Shown here in pieces: positions 33,479 to 45,401 of a stretch of 64,000 nucleotides of DNA (the stretch's first letter is position 1; each line of letters opens with the position of its first letter). Source of the stretch: Lepus europaeus (lineage: Eukaryota; Chordata; Mammalia; Lagomorpha; Leporidae); NCBI RefSeq assembly GCF_033115175.1, contig NC_084838.1, forward strand, positions 90,423,968-90,487,967, given 5' to 3'. Under the pieces are notes generated by a model, which worked only from the letters and a program-made list of their open reading frames with translations, did not search any database and was not told the DNA's origin. Position numbers and translations under genes: made by a program.

Positions 33479-34800
33479 AACTATTATCACCTCAGAGTGC
33501 TGGGCTGTGCTTTGGTACTTATTATCCTACTACACAGTACCCAACCCCCGCCAAGCCTCTGATAATCACTACTCTATATTCAAAAGACTTTTTAAACTTC
33601 ATATGAAGCAGAAAATTTGCTATTTGCCTATATGTGTCTTGACTATTTTTCTTAATGTATTGTTCTCCAGTCAGTCCTGTCCATTTTGCTGCACATGTCA
33701 GACTTCATTCATTTCTAATTTACTTTCTTATTATTGAGTCAGAAAGAGAGAGAGAGAGATCATTCTTAAATCTGATGGTTCACTTCCAAACACCTACAAC
33801 AGCCACTGATCAACCAGGCTGAAATCAAGATCCTTGGACTCAGTCTGGGACCCCACGTGAATGGACAAGAACAAGATTCTTCAGCCATCACACGCTGCTG
33901 CTTAGGGTACACATTAGCAGGAATTTGGAAACAGTAAAGGCAGAACTCAAACCAAGGTCCTTGGAAACACCATGCAGGAATACCAAATCATGTCTTAACG
34001 GCTGTACCAAATGTGTGTGAGAAACCAAGGTGTGAATATACCACATTTTCTTTACTCATTCAATTGTTGATGAACACCTTCATTGAATCTATTCAATGGG
34101 CTTAAATAGTGCTGCAGTAAACACTTGACTACAGGTTTCCCTTTCCTATGCTGAATTAATTTATTTGGATATATATGCCCAGAAATGGGATAAATGGTTC
34201 ATATGGTAGACCTATTTTAAGTTTTTGAGGACTCTCTGTAATGTTCACATAATGGCTGCATGATTTACTCTTCCACCAACAGTTCACATGAATTCTTTCT
34301 CCATGTGCTTGTCAGTATGTTATTCTTTGTCTATCTAACAATAACTGTTCTCACCAATGTTGGGCAATATTTCATGGAGGTTTTGTCTTCCATTCCCCTG
34401 ATGAATGGTGATACTGAAAGTTTTATTTTCAAATAATTTTTGGCCATTTGTGTTTACTCTCCAAAATGTCTAGCTAGATTCTTTGCTTATGCTTTAACTA
34501 TATATTTTTTGTTTATTTGTTTCTTGAATTTTCTTGTACTTTATATATTCTAGATATTATTTCTTTGTCAAATAAACAGCTTTCAAACATTTTCTCCCTT
34601 TATGTCACTTATCCTTTAACTTTGTTAGTTCTTTCTTTTGTTACAGAAGCATGTCGGTTTAATATACCTCAGTTTTTCTAGTTGTGCTTTTGGAGTTTTA
34701 CTAATAAAATCATTGCCTAAAGCTCTGTCTACAATTTCCAAGTTTCAGGTCCTAAACTAATGTCACTGATTTGTTTTGAATTGATTTTTGTTATGCTGAG
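33479..34800 (-). mobile_element. Old L1 (ORF2 C-terminal/3' end), split by a SINE
   Basis: Minus-strand L1 phrases: 'aagcctctgataatcacta' at the left, then after the SINE 'aatagtgctgcagtaaacac', 'ggataaatggttcatatggt', 'attctagatattatttcttt' and 'aaaatcattgcctaaagctc'. No intact frame. Confidence 0.75.
33725..34015 (-). mobile_element. Old CSINE inside L1
   Basis: Reverse-strand, diverged copy with a GA run, 'tctgatggttcacttccaaa' and 'gacccca' in place of the usual 'ggtctccca'. L1 resumes on the right. Confidence 0.75.
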
Positions 34801-34807
34801 TGATAAG

Positions 34808-34926
34808 GATTCAATACTACTCAGCCATAAAAAAGAATGAAATCCTTTCTTGTGCAATGTCATGGATGTAACTGAAAACCATTATGCTCAGTGAAATAAG
34901 CCAGTTTCAAAAACACAAGTATCCCG
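34808..34926 (+). mobile_element. L1 ORF2 3'-end fragment
   Basis: Forward L1 fragment ('actcagccataaaaaagaat', 'ctcagtgaaataagccagtt'), ending where the 5' end of another L1 begins. Confidence 0.75.
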
Positions 34927-35349
34927 AGAGTCCAAGATGGCAGGATAGGGAGGGATAGTTCTAAAAAAAAAAAAAGTGAAGAGAGTGCAATCTCAGGGAA
35001 GAGTTAAGGACAGCAGTGGAAACTCCACAGAAGGAAGAGGGACACTACGGCTCTATGAGGAGGGTGTAGAGACATAGCACGAACATGGACACAACACAGG
35101 ACACCAGCAGCCAAGAGCTTCAGCAACAGCTTTGGAGAGTGAAGTGAGACCAGATTGCAGCAGCCCAAGACACTGATGACATAACTGTGGGGAGAGCCTT
35201 GCATGAGTTCCACTTAGAGCCTTGTAGGGGACAGGGTACTTGCCACTAGAGGGAAAAAGAGGGCATGTTTCTCTCTCTCTGCCTCCCAACAACAGCACCC
35301 TGCAACTGAGAAAGGGCAGCGCCATTTTGGACAAATGTAACAGCTGTGC

Positions 35350-35924
35350 TGAAGGACCCCAAGTTTGGGAATCCAATGCGCTTGGGTGGTCGCCCAAAGA
35401 CCCAAACTCCAGACCGGAAGATGCAAGAGCAAGAAGATTTTTATTAGACGTTTGCACAAATGGGCTCCCTATCACCAGAGGTGAAGAGAAGCACCAAACA
35501 GCAGTTACAAGCAACTTTTAAAGGCAAAAACCACAAGATTAACATATTTCACGGGCTTTGGCTTGATTGGCTAGTTTAAAGGTTACCATGAGTACTCATT
35601 GAGTCTTTAGATGGGGAGTGGTTGCCCTGGGCGGGAGTTACAATTAGTTTCTTTTCTGGGGAAGCTGAAACTTTCGGAGAACCGAACTCAGGAAATCGAA
35701 ACTTACAGAATGTCAGCTAATCTTGGGGGAGGGACATCTGGTGCTGGTTCCTTGTTCCCACGTGCGGGTTTTTCAAACCCTAGTTTCTAGTTTTACAGGA
35801 TTCATCCTTAGGCATTAGCAAGCAAAGCTAATGAGTACAGAAGCAAGAAATCTGCAATTAGCTCTTAGCCACACTTGTCACAAAGCACACCAAACACCGG
35901 AGTAACGGTCCCTCGGGTTTTTCA
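35350..35924 (-). mobile_element. Solo LTR of an endogenous retrovirus (gamma-like, ERV1) with 4-bp TSD
   Basis: 575 bp on the minus strand, beginning TG and ending CA, flanked by GTGC at 35346-35349 and 35925-35928. Contains a poly(A) signal (TTTATT on + at 35440-35445) followed on the minus strand by 'cttgctcttgcatcttccgg' and a U5 ending 'ggtccttca', as in gammaretroviral LTRs. No internal genes remain, so this is a recombinant solo LTR. It sits in the L1 5' UTR. Confidence 0.85.
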
Positions 35925-37054
35925 GTGCCAACTTGTGTCACCCAGCAATAAGCCTGGAAGAGAAGCCTGGGTCTGGATGGGAAGATGACAGGGGGCTATG
36001 CACCCACATACAACTGTGAGGTGCCCCAGCCTCCCAACATACCACTAGATTTGGGGCTCAAATTGTCTAGGCAAAGCACCCACAGGCAGCTGGCTGTGGG
36101 AACATCTCTGCCTCTATGTGGAAGGGACCAATTGACGGGGCACAATGGATTCTTGGAGCCCCATGACTGTGAGGGCCTTGTGTGCTAGGACTGCAGAAAC
36201 ACTGATGCTATGTGGGAGGGCACAGGGACTGGCTAGGTCTCTGGGCAGTTCTTTGGGTGGCTCCACATGATAAAGTGTTCCTGATTGCCTAGGGTGGGTT
36301 GTTAGCAGGATCTGTGCTCACACTGAGGACTGCACAGATGCTTTGTGTAGTACTAGTGGCAGCATGGATGAATGTTTCACCCACTGGGGCTAGCCCCTGG
36401 CCATTAGTCGGCTAGGAGGAGAGGAGGTGAGAGTGAGATTACGAGAACAGAGCTGATCACACCTTCCCCTCTGATTAAAAAAAAAAAGAGGAGACCTACC
36501 ACGCCCAACTTGGGTGTCACCCTGGATACTGCCCCCACCCTAAAGCACTCAACAGAGCTCCCTGGCCACACCCAGCACACGTCTCTGGTTTTCACTGAAA
36601 GAGCAGACACTCCACAGAGGTATAGTTCAAATAGAAAAGCCATCAGAGGAATAAAAACCAACAAGCATCTCCACATATGCCTAACAATAAACACAGAAAT
36701 TCAAGAAACAAAAACAAGGAAGACAACATAATGCCCCCAAAGAAAAACAACACTTGAGTATTAGAATGTGAAGATGAAGAGATTGATGAAATGCCAGAAA
36801 CAGAATTCAAAAGATTAATTGCAGGATTACCCAGAAGCAACCAGAAGCAAATCCACAAATTAAAGAAATCCATACATGACGTGAATGAAATTCTTTCCCA
36901 TGAAATTGAGATTTTAAAGAAACCAAAATGAAATATTAGAAATGGACACCTTAATAAATAAAATAAAAAATGTGGTGAAAAGCCTTAACAGACTCTATGA
37001 GGCAGAAGGAAGAATATTTGACTTAGAAGATAAATCTGTGGGAATTTTATAGTC

Positions 37055-37345
37055 AAAGAAGAAAGAGGAGGAGAAGGAGGAGGGGGAGGGGAAGGGGGAG
37101 AGGGAGAGGGAGGGGGGAAGGGGAGAGGGAGAAGGAGAGGCGGAGGAAGAGGGGGAGTAGAAGGTGGAGGGGGAAAGGAGGGAGGGGAAGAGGAAGGGGG
37201 AGGGGAGGGGAGAGGGGAGGGGAAGAGGAGAGGAAAGGGAGAGGGAGGGGAGGGGGAGAATGTGGGGAGGGGGAGGGGAAGGGGAGGAAGAGGAAGAGGA
37301 AGAAGAGGGAGAGGAAGAGGAAGAAGAAAAGGAAGAGGAGAAATT
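37055..37345. repeat. Long polypurine (GGGGAGA-rich) tract
   Basis: About 290 bp almost purely A/G on the + strand, inside the L1 ORF1 remnant, between coiled-coil and RNA-binding sequence. The Glu/Gly/Arg-rich or Ser/Pro-rich reading frames over it are artefacts of the repeat. Confidence 0.92.
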
Positions 37346-37674
37346 AGAAATTAGAAAAAGTAAAAACAATGTGGGATATTTATGGTATACTATCAAATGA
37401 CCCAACATCCATATCTTAAGAGTTCCTGAAGATATGGAAAGAGAGAATGGATTAGAAGGCCTATTTAGTGAAATACATATAGAAAATTTCCCCAAGGTAG
37501 AGAAAGAAAGGGACTTCCAAATACAGGAAGCATACAGAACTTCTAATAGACATGACCAGAAAAGATCTTCACAACAACACATTCATTATTGTCAAACTTT
37601 CTACAGTAAAACATAAAGATTCTAAAATGTACACAAGAGAAAAGCCAGACTACTTTCAGAGGATATCAAATTAG

Positions 37675-37694
37675 ACTCACAGTTGACTGTGAGT
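37675..37694. repeat. Short perfect inverted repeat at an L1 junction
   Basis: Eight-base arms 'actcacag' and 'ctgtgagt' separated by 'ttga', precisely where forward L1 ORF1 sequence gives way to minus-strand L1 3' UTR. Confidence 0.7.
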
Positions 37695-37707
37695 AGACTC
37701 ACATTCT

Positions 37708-37935
37708 CCATTAAGATTCAGTTTCAATTAACTTTATCAGAAGACCAACTCTATATAAGTAAATTTTTCAACAATTTTCACACACACACACACATACACA
37801 CAAAGAACAAGTTTTACAATTAACTCTCATAATACAATTCATTGAGGACAGAGGTCTTCTACAATGTACAGGAGTGCACAGTGATTCCTGTTGTTAATTT
37901 AATAATTAACACTCTTATGTATAACATCAGTGACC
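37708..37935 (-). mobile_element. L1 3' UTR fragment, minus
   Basis: Matches the lagomorph L1 3' UTR ('ttcaattaactttatcagaa', 'ggacagaggtcttctaca', 'gtgattcctgttgtt'), with a CA run at 37779-37800. Same older subtype as the outer L1 at 9.0 kb. Confidence 0.78.
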
Positions 37936-38730
37936 ATAAGATAAATGAAAATTAAAACCACAATAACAGATGTCATACATATGTGGCTACTATCAAAAAG
38001 ATAAGAAATACTGGTGAGTATGTAGGGAAAAGGGAAGACTTAGACATTGTTAGTAGTATTATAAATCAGTACTGTCATTTTGAAAACAAAATAGAGGTAA
38101 AGCTAAAAATAGACTTGCTATAGGATCCAGCAATCCTAGCACTGTGTATATACCAAAAGGAAATAAAACCAGTATGCCAAAGGGATTTCTACATCCCAAA
38201 ATAGCCAAGATACAGAAACAATACAAGTGTCTGCTAGTAAACAGTGAGATCTTAAAAATGTGGCATAAATATACAATGGAATATCACTTTGCTTTAAAAA
38301 AAGTATATTCTGTCTTTTATGATAACATGTATGAAACAGAACACATGATGTTAAATTCAACAAACCAGGCACAGAGAGAAACATTATATGATCTCAATTA
38401 TATGCAAAATATGAAAACCAATGAACTCACAGTAATACAGAGTAGAAGAATAGTTATCAGAGACTTGGAGGAGGAGTAACGGAAGATGCTTGCCAACATG
38501 GAACATATGTCTGGTATTCTATTGTATAGCAAAGTGATTATCATTAATAATAATGAATATTTAAAGTAGAAGAAAGAGAATTTTAATATTTTTACCACAA
38601 AAAATTATAAATGTTTGAGGTGACAGACATGTTAATATTCCTATTTGATCATTCCACAATGTATACAACCTTTGAAATATAAATTTCTAACCCACAAATA
38701 TATATAAAATTCTTATTTTTCAACTAAAAG
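37936..38730 (+). mobile_element. Old L1 ORF2 end and 3' UTR
   Basis: Forward old L1: 'ataggatccagcaatcctag', 'tacaatggaatatcactttg' and 'tacagagtagaagaatagtt', then AT-rich 3' sequence. Diverged. Confidence 0.75.
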
Positions 38731-39470
38731 TATAAGCATGTTTCATAAATTAAGGAATCCATGGGAGTTGCTAAATGACAAAATCACAATGCTATACACA
38801 TGATGCTAATACAAAATAATACTGTATGAACAACTTCTCTTAAATGTGCATTCATACACTCTGAGAAATAATTTCTGAAGATACCATGTCTATCCTGAAA
38901 ATAACTGATATCTACATCACAGAATTTTCTAGGGGAAAGTGACTCACCCCTGATATTAAAAGGCAAAGGAGCAATTACAAATTACAAAGCCCAGTGTCTT
39001 TCACTGCAGAGTTCTGGGATTACAAAAAGAATCAAGAGCTCATGATAAGGGCTTGGGAGAGACTGAAAGGACCACAGGAATTGAAATCTTCATGTCCTTC
39101 AACTTAAAGAAACAGTGACATTTCATTTAAGAAAAGGATTCTAATGCAAGGAAACATATTTGACACCAAACAATATTCAGAGGAGGAAAAAGGAAACAGG
39201 CTTGGCATGATTAAATAACTTGTTCAAGGCCAGTGCAATTGAGATAGTAGTGCTGACTAGAAATTGCACTACAACAATGGGATGTTTGGTGCTATGAGTT
39301 CTCAGACTGGCAGCCCTCCTGCAATCTCTTATTTAGCATTGTTGCTGAACTCTGACCATGCCAGTGCACCATAAGCATTTCTGCCAACTACATCACATAG
39401 TGTCTATACCATGGTACAGTGCATTGATTCCTTCTTCATGCTTATACATTATTGTTTCTGGGATAGAGTT
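38731..39470. other. Intergenic, possible MIR remnant
   Basis: 39185-39300 weakly resembles an inverted MIR ('ttaaataacttgttcaaggc'). Otherwise nothing recognised. Confidence 0.4.
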
Positions 39471-39960
39471 TATTTTGAAACAATTCAAACTTACAGAAAA
39501 GTTGAAGGCACAAAACAAATAGGGTGACTGACAATGCCTTAGACTAAGGGGTTTCCCCAGACACATGACTATTAATGATAAAACTGGGACTGTCCCAGGG
39601 AGTCAGTTTGGTTAGCCTCCCTAGGTAGAAAGTCTTTTTATACTTAGAGTAAATTTCCAACTTGATACACTATCATCCATGAATATTTTAATGTAGATTT
39701 TCTACAGTAACATTCTAATCCATAATTCATAACACAATCAGTAAGACCAGGGAAGTATCATAGATACGTTATATCCATCCTAACCTCAGAGTTCATTCAA
39801 CATTCACCAATGTTCCAATAATGTCCTTTCAAGCAAAAAGATTATTTCAATTCAGATGGTGCATGTAGTTATGTCTCTTTCTTCTCCTTCAATCCGGAAC
39901 AGTTCCTCAGTCCTTCCTTGACATTAGTGATGTTTTCTGACTTTAAGGTAGCCATGTCTA
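39471..39960. mobile_element. Ancient L1M-type 3' UTR remnant
   Basis: 'tttattttgaaacaattcaa', 'caccaatgttccaataatgt' and 'tcaatccggaacagttcctc' occur in the order known from an ancient mammalian L1 3' UTR. Orientation was not determined. Confidence 0.55.
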
Positions 39961-41121
39961 CTTGTTGCTCTGGACCAGGCTCATGTTCTGGTAGGGAATA
40001 TGTACAGACAGCCTGCTATGGGATTGCTGTATCTCTAGGGCACCAAGAAATCTGTATTCACATATAAGGTGCTCCATAAATAATAAATAACTGATCTACC
40101 GATATAAAGTTGGCCAGCGGGTAAGGGCAGCCATGATTCCACTAGAATGTTAACCTAATTGGTTGTTTTCAGCAATAATGATAGCTGCCAAATAGTTTGG
40201 TTTTCACACTCTAGCAAAGCCAAAAACTGTGAAGACTCTCTCCTCAGTTCCTGATTTCTCTCAATCCTCGCCTGAAGCCAATAACATTTTATTCTGGGAT
40301 GGCCCAATAGCCTCAGCAGACTGAAATAAGGCACCAACAGGTGAGATCATGGAAATGGGGAAACTCTCCAAAGGCATTTCCCTATTCCTCATTATATTGT
40401 ATATTGCTTGGAACTGACCTTATTTTTGCCATAAGGGTGTTATTGGGGCCACAGATGAGAATAAGATGACTTAGTGGCTGTCTAGGCCAATTGCACTTGT
40501 TAGAGATGAACATTTGGGCCCAGAGACAGCAGGGCCACATCTATGCCCACGGGCATAGATTATGACGGAACTTGTGGCGTTTGAAGCCTACTATTCTTTC
40601 CACAACTTTCTGACTGCAAAACACAGTATGAAAACCCATCTGCACATTAATGAACTTGAAATCTGAAAAAACTATGACTCAAATAGAAAAAAAATAAAAT
40701 AAAACCTGTGTGTTTGCATATGTGCACACATAAAATCATGGCCCAGTGTGATTTATGGAAACTATAATAAAAAAACAATGACAGTAATAGCAACTGCTAA
40801 TATCACTTAATTTTTGAAAACAAAGGCACAGATAGGTTATACAATTTGTCCAAGTTCACAGAGCTCACAGGTGGAAGTAAAAGAATTCCAGCCCAAGCCT
40901 AGCTGTTTCAGAGGCCTTACTCTTAACTCTTGGATATACTGCATGTCACTTTTAATTACCTGGTTCAGTATTCATTGATGTAACCTATACATAGTTGAAG
41001 TTTAAAAATAAATCTCAGATTGATATTTCATAAATTTAAGTACAAAAAAGGTGTATTTAGAGAAAGAAAATATCTGAATCTAAATGGAAAAATGTTTTTA
41101 AATCATGGCTTGAAGTTATTT
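39961..41121. other. Intergenic sequence with a MIR
   Basis: Mostly unrecognised sequence. A MIR lies at about 40810-40945. No ORF with protein features. Confidence 0.5.
40810..40945 (-). mobile_element. MIR SINE (ancient)
   Basis: Inverted MIR order: 'aggcacagataggttataca', 'ttgtccaagttcacagagct', 'ccaagcctagctg', 'cttactcttaactc'. Confidence 0.75.
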
Positions 41122-41136
41122 AAGAACATGGTTCTG

Positions 41137-41464
41137 GGCCGGCGCCGTGGCTTAACAGGCTAATCCTCCGCCTTGAGGCGCCGGCACACCAGGTTCTAGT
41201 CCCGGTTGGGGCTCCGGATTCTATCCTGGTTGCCCCTCTTCCAGACCAGCTCTCTGCTGTGGCCCGGAAAGGCTGTGGAGGATGGCCCAAGTCCTTGGGC
41301 CCTGCACCCGCGTGGGAGACCAGGAGAAGCACTTGGCTCCTGGCTTCAGATCAGCGAGATGTGCCGGCCGCAGCGGCCATTGGAGGGTGAACCAATGGTA
41401 AAAAGGAAGACCTTTCTCTCTGTCTCTCTCTCTCACTATCCACTCTGCCTGTCAAAAAAAAAAA
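41137..41464 (+). mobile_element. Young CSINE with 15-bp TSD
   Basis: Complete forward copy starting 'ggccggcgccgtggc'-like sequence just after the TSD. Perfect TSD 'aagaacatggttctg' at 41122-41136 and 41465-41479. Confidence 0.95.
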
Positions 41465-41479
41465 AAGAACATGGTTCTG

Positions 41480-43064
41480 AAATGGCAGTATATATACTTG
41501 TGTGTATACACAGAGAAAAAGAGGGAGAGATGTTTGGTACATCTTTATTTCATTTCTTGTTGAATTCTAAGATACATTTTTGGAGCTCAGAGTTTCATTA
41601 TGTCAATAGCTATTCCTGAAACTGACCAAAAACTTCTTGAAGGAAGCCTTGCCTCTCCGCCCCTTTCCATACTGCAGACTCTATCTGCCACCTGCAGGCA
41701 TAAACAGGTACTGCCTTTCTCACAGTAGCCAATGGGATTGCTCAACTAACTGCCATCCCCGAAGACCCAAGCAGAAAGACCACATATCGGGGCAGAGATA
41801 TGGGGGATGGCTACGAAACAAACTAGTGACAGACTGTGAGTGACAGGGTCAGTGAGTAAAGGGAAATGGCAATTTAATTCAAGAAAGAAACAGAAGTGTA
41901 GCCACAGTAAATTAAAGCCTAGAAAGCCTAGGAAAGTGTATCAGGAACAAAGGGGAAGCAGAACACTGTCTTTTAATGAAAGCCAAACCACAGGCCCGCT
42001 GGTAAATTATTAGAACTGAAATAGATTCTTTAAAAACTAGGAAACAAAGCATTGGTTTACAATAAAACACTATTCCACAGCAGCACCTCGCCCAATCCCA
42101 AATCCAACAGAATCCACTGTTCTCTTTCTGCTCCTACACAATACATTCTTTGATTAAAATTATAAAAACAAAAAAACTCTGAAGTCCATCTTACACAAGC
42201 CTAGGAAGGAAACAGCTGATGGGCAAACTCTCCTAGTTTTCCTAGCTCTTAATTAACAGATGTCTCAGGGTTCCCTAGGCCAGGGCCCAGGTAAAAGAAT
42301 GGCTTCCTTAATGAGGAACTCTCTCCCCAGTCTCAGTACTGTTATTGCTCACCTGCTTCCTCTCTCCTCTCATGCCTAAGATGTGGTAGAATCTCAAAAC
42401 ACCATCATTAACGAGCTGAAGAATAACACGACTACAAATTTTCACATTTAATTTTTCACTTAGAAGGAAACATGACCATGCCCTTGACCACTATTCATCA
42501 GTCTAGATACCCCAGCAGGTGTGGCATGTAAAAAATAAGTGGATTCTGGCAACAGGAAAACAATCCTTGGTTTAAATCCCAAGTCCACATAAGCTGTCAG
42601 TGCAGTTTTAGGCAAGTGATTTCACCTCAGTGTCCTCATTTATCATAGGAGGAGAAAAAGTGGGACTTGTCCTATTATTCTATATTATGGTACAGCAATA
42701 AATGGGGACATATCTTAGGTGCATGGCTCAGGAAAGGGAATTGTGAATGCCACTCATGTTTCCTTCTCCTAATTTGCACGATAAACACAAAAATTCTGAA
42801 GCACTCACTCACTCTGTTCTTCCTCAGGCAGCAGACCCTTATGTAGCCTCCTGTATGCCAGTTAGAGAACTTCATAAAACTGTTGCCTCTTTTCCCAGGA
42901 AACTACAGGCAATGAGGGGGGGGACAAAAATGAAAAAGCCCATTGCTAAATGATCAATGGATTTGGCTAAATTAATGGAGAGAAGAGAGCCTGAATAAAC
43001 ACTTCATGCAAGCCAAAGAAAATTCAGTTAAATTCAGAGTACTGAGGCAGGTGTTTGACCAAAG
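41480..43064. other. Intergenic sequence with a MIR
   Basis: No gene recognised. A forward MIR lies at 42545-42660. The rest is unassigned. Confidence 0.5.
42545..42660 (+). mobile_element. MIR SINE (ancient)
   Basis: 'ggtttaaatcccaagtccac', 'aggcaagtgatttcacctca' and 'gtgtcctcatttatcatagg' follow the MIR core and 3' part. Confidence 0.75.
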
Positions 43065-43348
43065 AGGTCCAGGCACCAGCTAAAGAGCCCACACCCCGCA
43101 GCAGAATATCTGAGTTCCATCCTGGCTCCACCTCCTGACTCTCAGGTTCCTAGTAGTCTGCAGACCCTGGAAGGCAGCAGTAATGGCCCAAGTAATTGTG
43201 TTCCTGCCACGCAGGAGGAAGTCTGGTTGAGTTCCCAGCTCCCTGCTCTGTCCTCCACCCAGCCCTGGCCTTTGTGGCTATTTGGGGAGTGAAGGAGCAA
43301 TTTAGAGAGCTCTATCTTTTCCTCTGCCCCTCGGGAAAAAAAAAAATC
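43065..43348 (+). mobile_element. Old CSINE
   Basis: Forward, diverged: 'cctggaaggcagcagtaatg', 'gcccaagtaattgtg', 'ccctggcctttgtggctatt', 'tggggagtgaaggagcaatt', A-run. Confidence 0.75.
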
Positions 43349-44269
43349 AAAGTATTGAGTGTGAGATTGGAAGCCAGACCCTGGTGTAGGTTTGATTCTG
43401 GACTCCACTAGTGGGCAAGTTTCCAAAATTCTCTGAAACACCCTTACTCTTTTATAAAACAGAGAGAATAACAGTTCTCGATTGGTTTCCATAAAAAGTA
43501 AAAGCAACAACCTCCCTAGCATTCCCCACTTCTCTGTGGACACCGGCCACAGATACCAACCAGCTTCCTGAGAGGTCAAAATTTCCATTCAGCCAGGCCA
43601 GTCTGGACAGCCAAACTGCCCCCCAAGAAAGCTCCCTGAATTGGAGGTTGTGCAGGGTCCTGGAAGTCCAACAAGTTATTTCAAAAACAAAAACAGGGGG
43701 TTCCCATTTGAAACCTGTTGGCCAAGAGCGTGAAGCAGCTAATGCACCATGCCCAGACCCAGGGGCTCACATCCAGAAGCAGCAGCCTCCTCCCCCAACA
43801 TACACCACAGGCATGTCTCTCTAAGACAAGATGACTGGAATGGTTCTTAGGGCTTCTGAGAGCCAAGCCCTCCCTCACGTAGTTCTAAGAGCACAGCCTT
43901 TGCACTCCCACTGGGGTTAGGAGAACCCTAGTTCTCCATCTGGATTAGGACTGGACAGACGAGGGGACAAATGCCCAGCATGGGAACCTCTCAGTGTGGT
44001 CAGTTACACACGTCTGAGTGTCCTTCCCTACACCAGGTCTGCGCAAAGGTAAATCGCCAACCCATTAGTCCTCATGGATTCCCTCAGCCAAGGTGTCAGT
44101 TTGTCCAAAGCACATATGTCTGAGTGTAAAATGTTCAGAAAGTATTAGAAAGACAAGTCACGAATATTATTCCTTTCCAAAATCCAAAAACAAAACCAAG
44201 CCAAAGGAAACCCCTTCAAGATTATTTTAAATTGTGGCAAAATAATAACATTGGTAACTGTAACAAAGT
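43349..44269. other. Intergenic sequence, possible MIR remnant
   Basis: 43360-43470 weakly resembles a forward MIR. Nothing else recognised. Confidence 0.4.
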
Positions 44270-45230
44270 TACCTCTGTCCTGGACCAGAACACTTGCTTC
44301 CCGGACCAGCAGTAGGCGCCAGGAAGCCCCTTGGTTCTTTGCACCACTTCCGGATGCTGAACTCAAGGAGCCTGGGGGTTGCCATGAAACCGCGGAAGCA
44401 GCAGAGCGCTTTTGGGGTGGGTGGGAAGGGTCTGACTGTGGTTGCAGAAAAGAAGATGGGAGATGCTGCAGGGTCTACACTGAAGAAAAGCGACTTCTGG
44501 GATCTCGACTCTTTTTTTTTTTTTTTTTGACAGGCAAAGTGGACAGTGAGAGAGAGAGACAGAGAGAAAGGTCTTCCTTTTTGCCGTTGGTTCACCCTCC
44601 AATGGCCGCTGCGGCTGGCGCGCTGCGGCCGGCACACCACGCTGATCTGATGGCAGGAGCCAGGCGCTTCTCTGGTCTCCCATGGGGTGCAGGGCCCAAG
44701 CACTTGGGCCATCCTCCACTGCACTCCCTGGCCACAGCAGAGAGCTGGCCTGGAAGAGGGGCAACCGGGACAGAATCCGGCGCCCCAACCGGGGCTAGAA
44801 CCCGGTGTGCCGGCGCCGCAAGGCGGAGGATTAGCCTAGTGAGCCGCGGCGCCGGCCGGGATCTCGACTTTTAAGAGCTCAGCCCCTGCCAGAGGCCCGT
44901 AAATGGAAGCAGGAAGTTGCTTCCCCTTACAGAATACCCAAATTCGCCAGTTGGCCAGAATCACGCTGGTTAAAACCCAGATCCACCTGTTTCTCATTCC
45001 CGGCCTGTTACAATCTCTCAGGCCGGGACCCGGAATCCGGACTTAACAGAAGGCTGTAGTGTCGGGAAGTGGATCGACACTGGGCTCGCCTACGCTTGTT
45101 TCCCTGGCTCTTCCTCCTTCCCTGCCCAGCACACTCTGCACCTTCAGTTTCCTCCGCACTGGCTCTGGGGGAAAGGAGGGGGGGCGGCCCTTGGAGCTGG
45201 AAATGCTGCGCTGATTCAGATCTTTAAGGT
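44270..45230. promoter_or_regulatory. CpG-rich, promoter-like patch (tentative)
   Basis: Excluding the CSINE at 44511-44857, this stretch is markedly richer in CpG than its AT-rich surroundings. It has an ETS-type site ACTTCCGG at about 44347, and a + frame from the ATG at 44354 (second ATG at 44384 in a fair context) encoding a basic peptide containing 'MKPRKQQSAFG' and 'KKSDFWDLD'. The frame now runs into the T-run of the SINE. I do not recognise the peptide. It could be a CpG-island promoter with a first exon, a processed-pseudogene end, or chance. Confidence 0.3.
44511..44857 (-). mobile_element. Young CSINE with 12-bp TSD
   Basis: Complete reverse copy ending in the CpG-rich head. Perfect TSD 'gggatctcgact' at 44499-44510 and 44858-44869. 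Interrupts the CpG-rich patch. Confidence 0.95.
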
Positions 45231-45401
45231 GAGGGGCAAGCTCACTGGAAGCCTCCCTGCTCTGCAGATTCCACTGGGGGCAGCCTTTGCTTTGCTCCCC
45301 TTCTTTCATCAAACAATTATGAATTCTAGTTGATTCCTACTGCAGCCTGGATAATGAAGGTATATTGAGAAATTGGAGCTTGAATGCAGAGACCAAAGGC
45401 T

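Larger units (their letters stand above)
34927..37674 (+). mobile_element. L1 5' UTR and ORF1, forward, with LTR insertion
   Basis: Starts with 'gagagtccaagatggcagga', the mirror of the 5' UTR end at about 20300. The 5' UTR runs to about 36580 with a solo LTR at 35350-35924. A degenerate ORF1 follows (about 36600-37660), with phrases equivalent to minus-strand 18.6-19.1 kb, and contains a roughly 290-bp purine tract. ORF2 is missing. Stops interrupt ORF1. Confidence 0.8.

Noticed and set aside
35053..35514. 153-codon minus frame
   Set aside because: Spans the border of L1 5' UTR and the solo LTR, so it cannot be one ancestral coding region.
36995..37582. 195-codon Ser/Pro-rich minus frame and the Glu/Gly-rich plus frame over the same DNA
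   Set aside because: Both are translations of the polypurine tract inside an L1 remnant.
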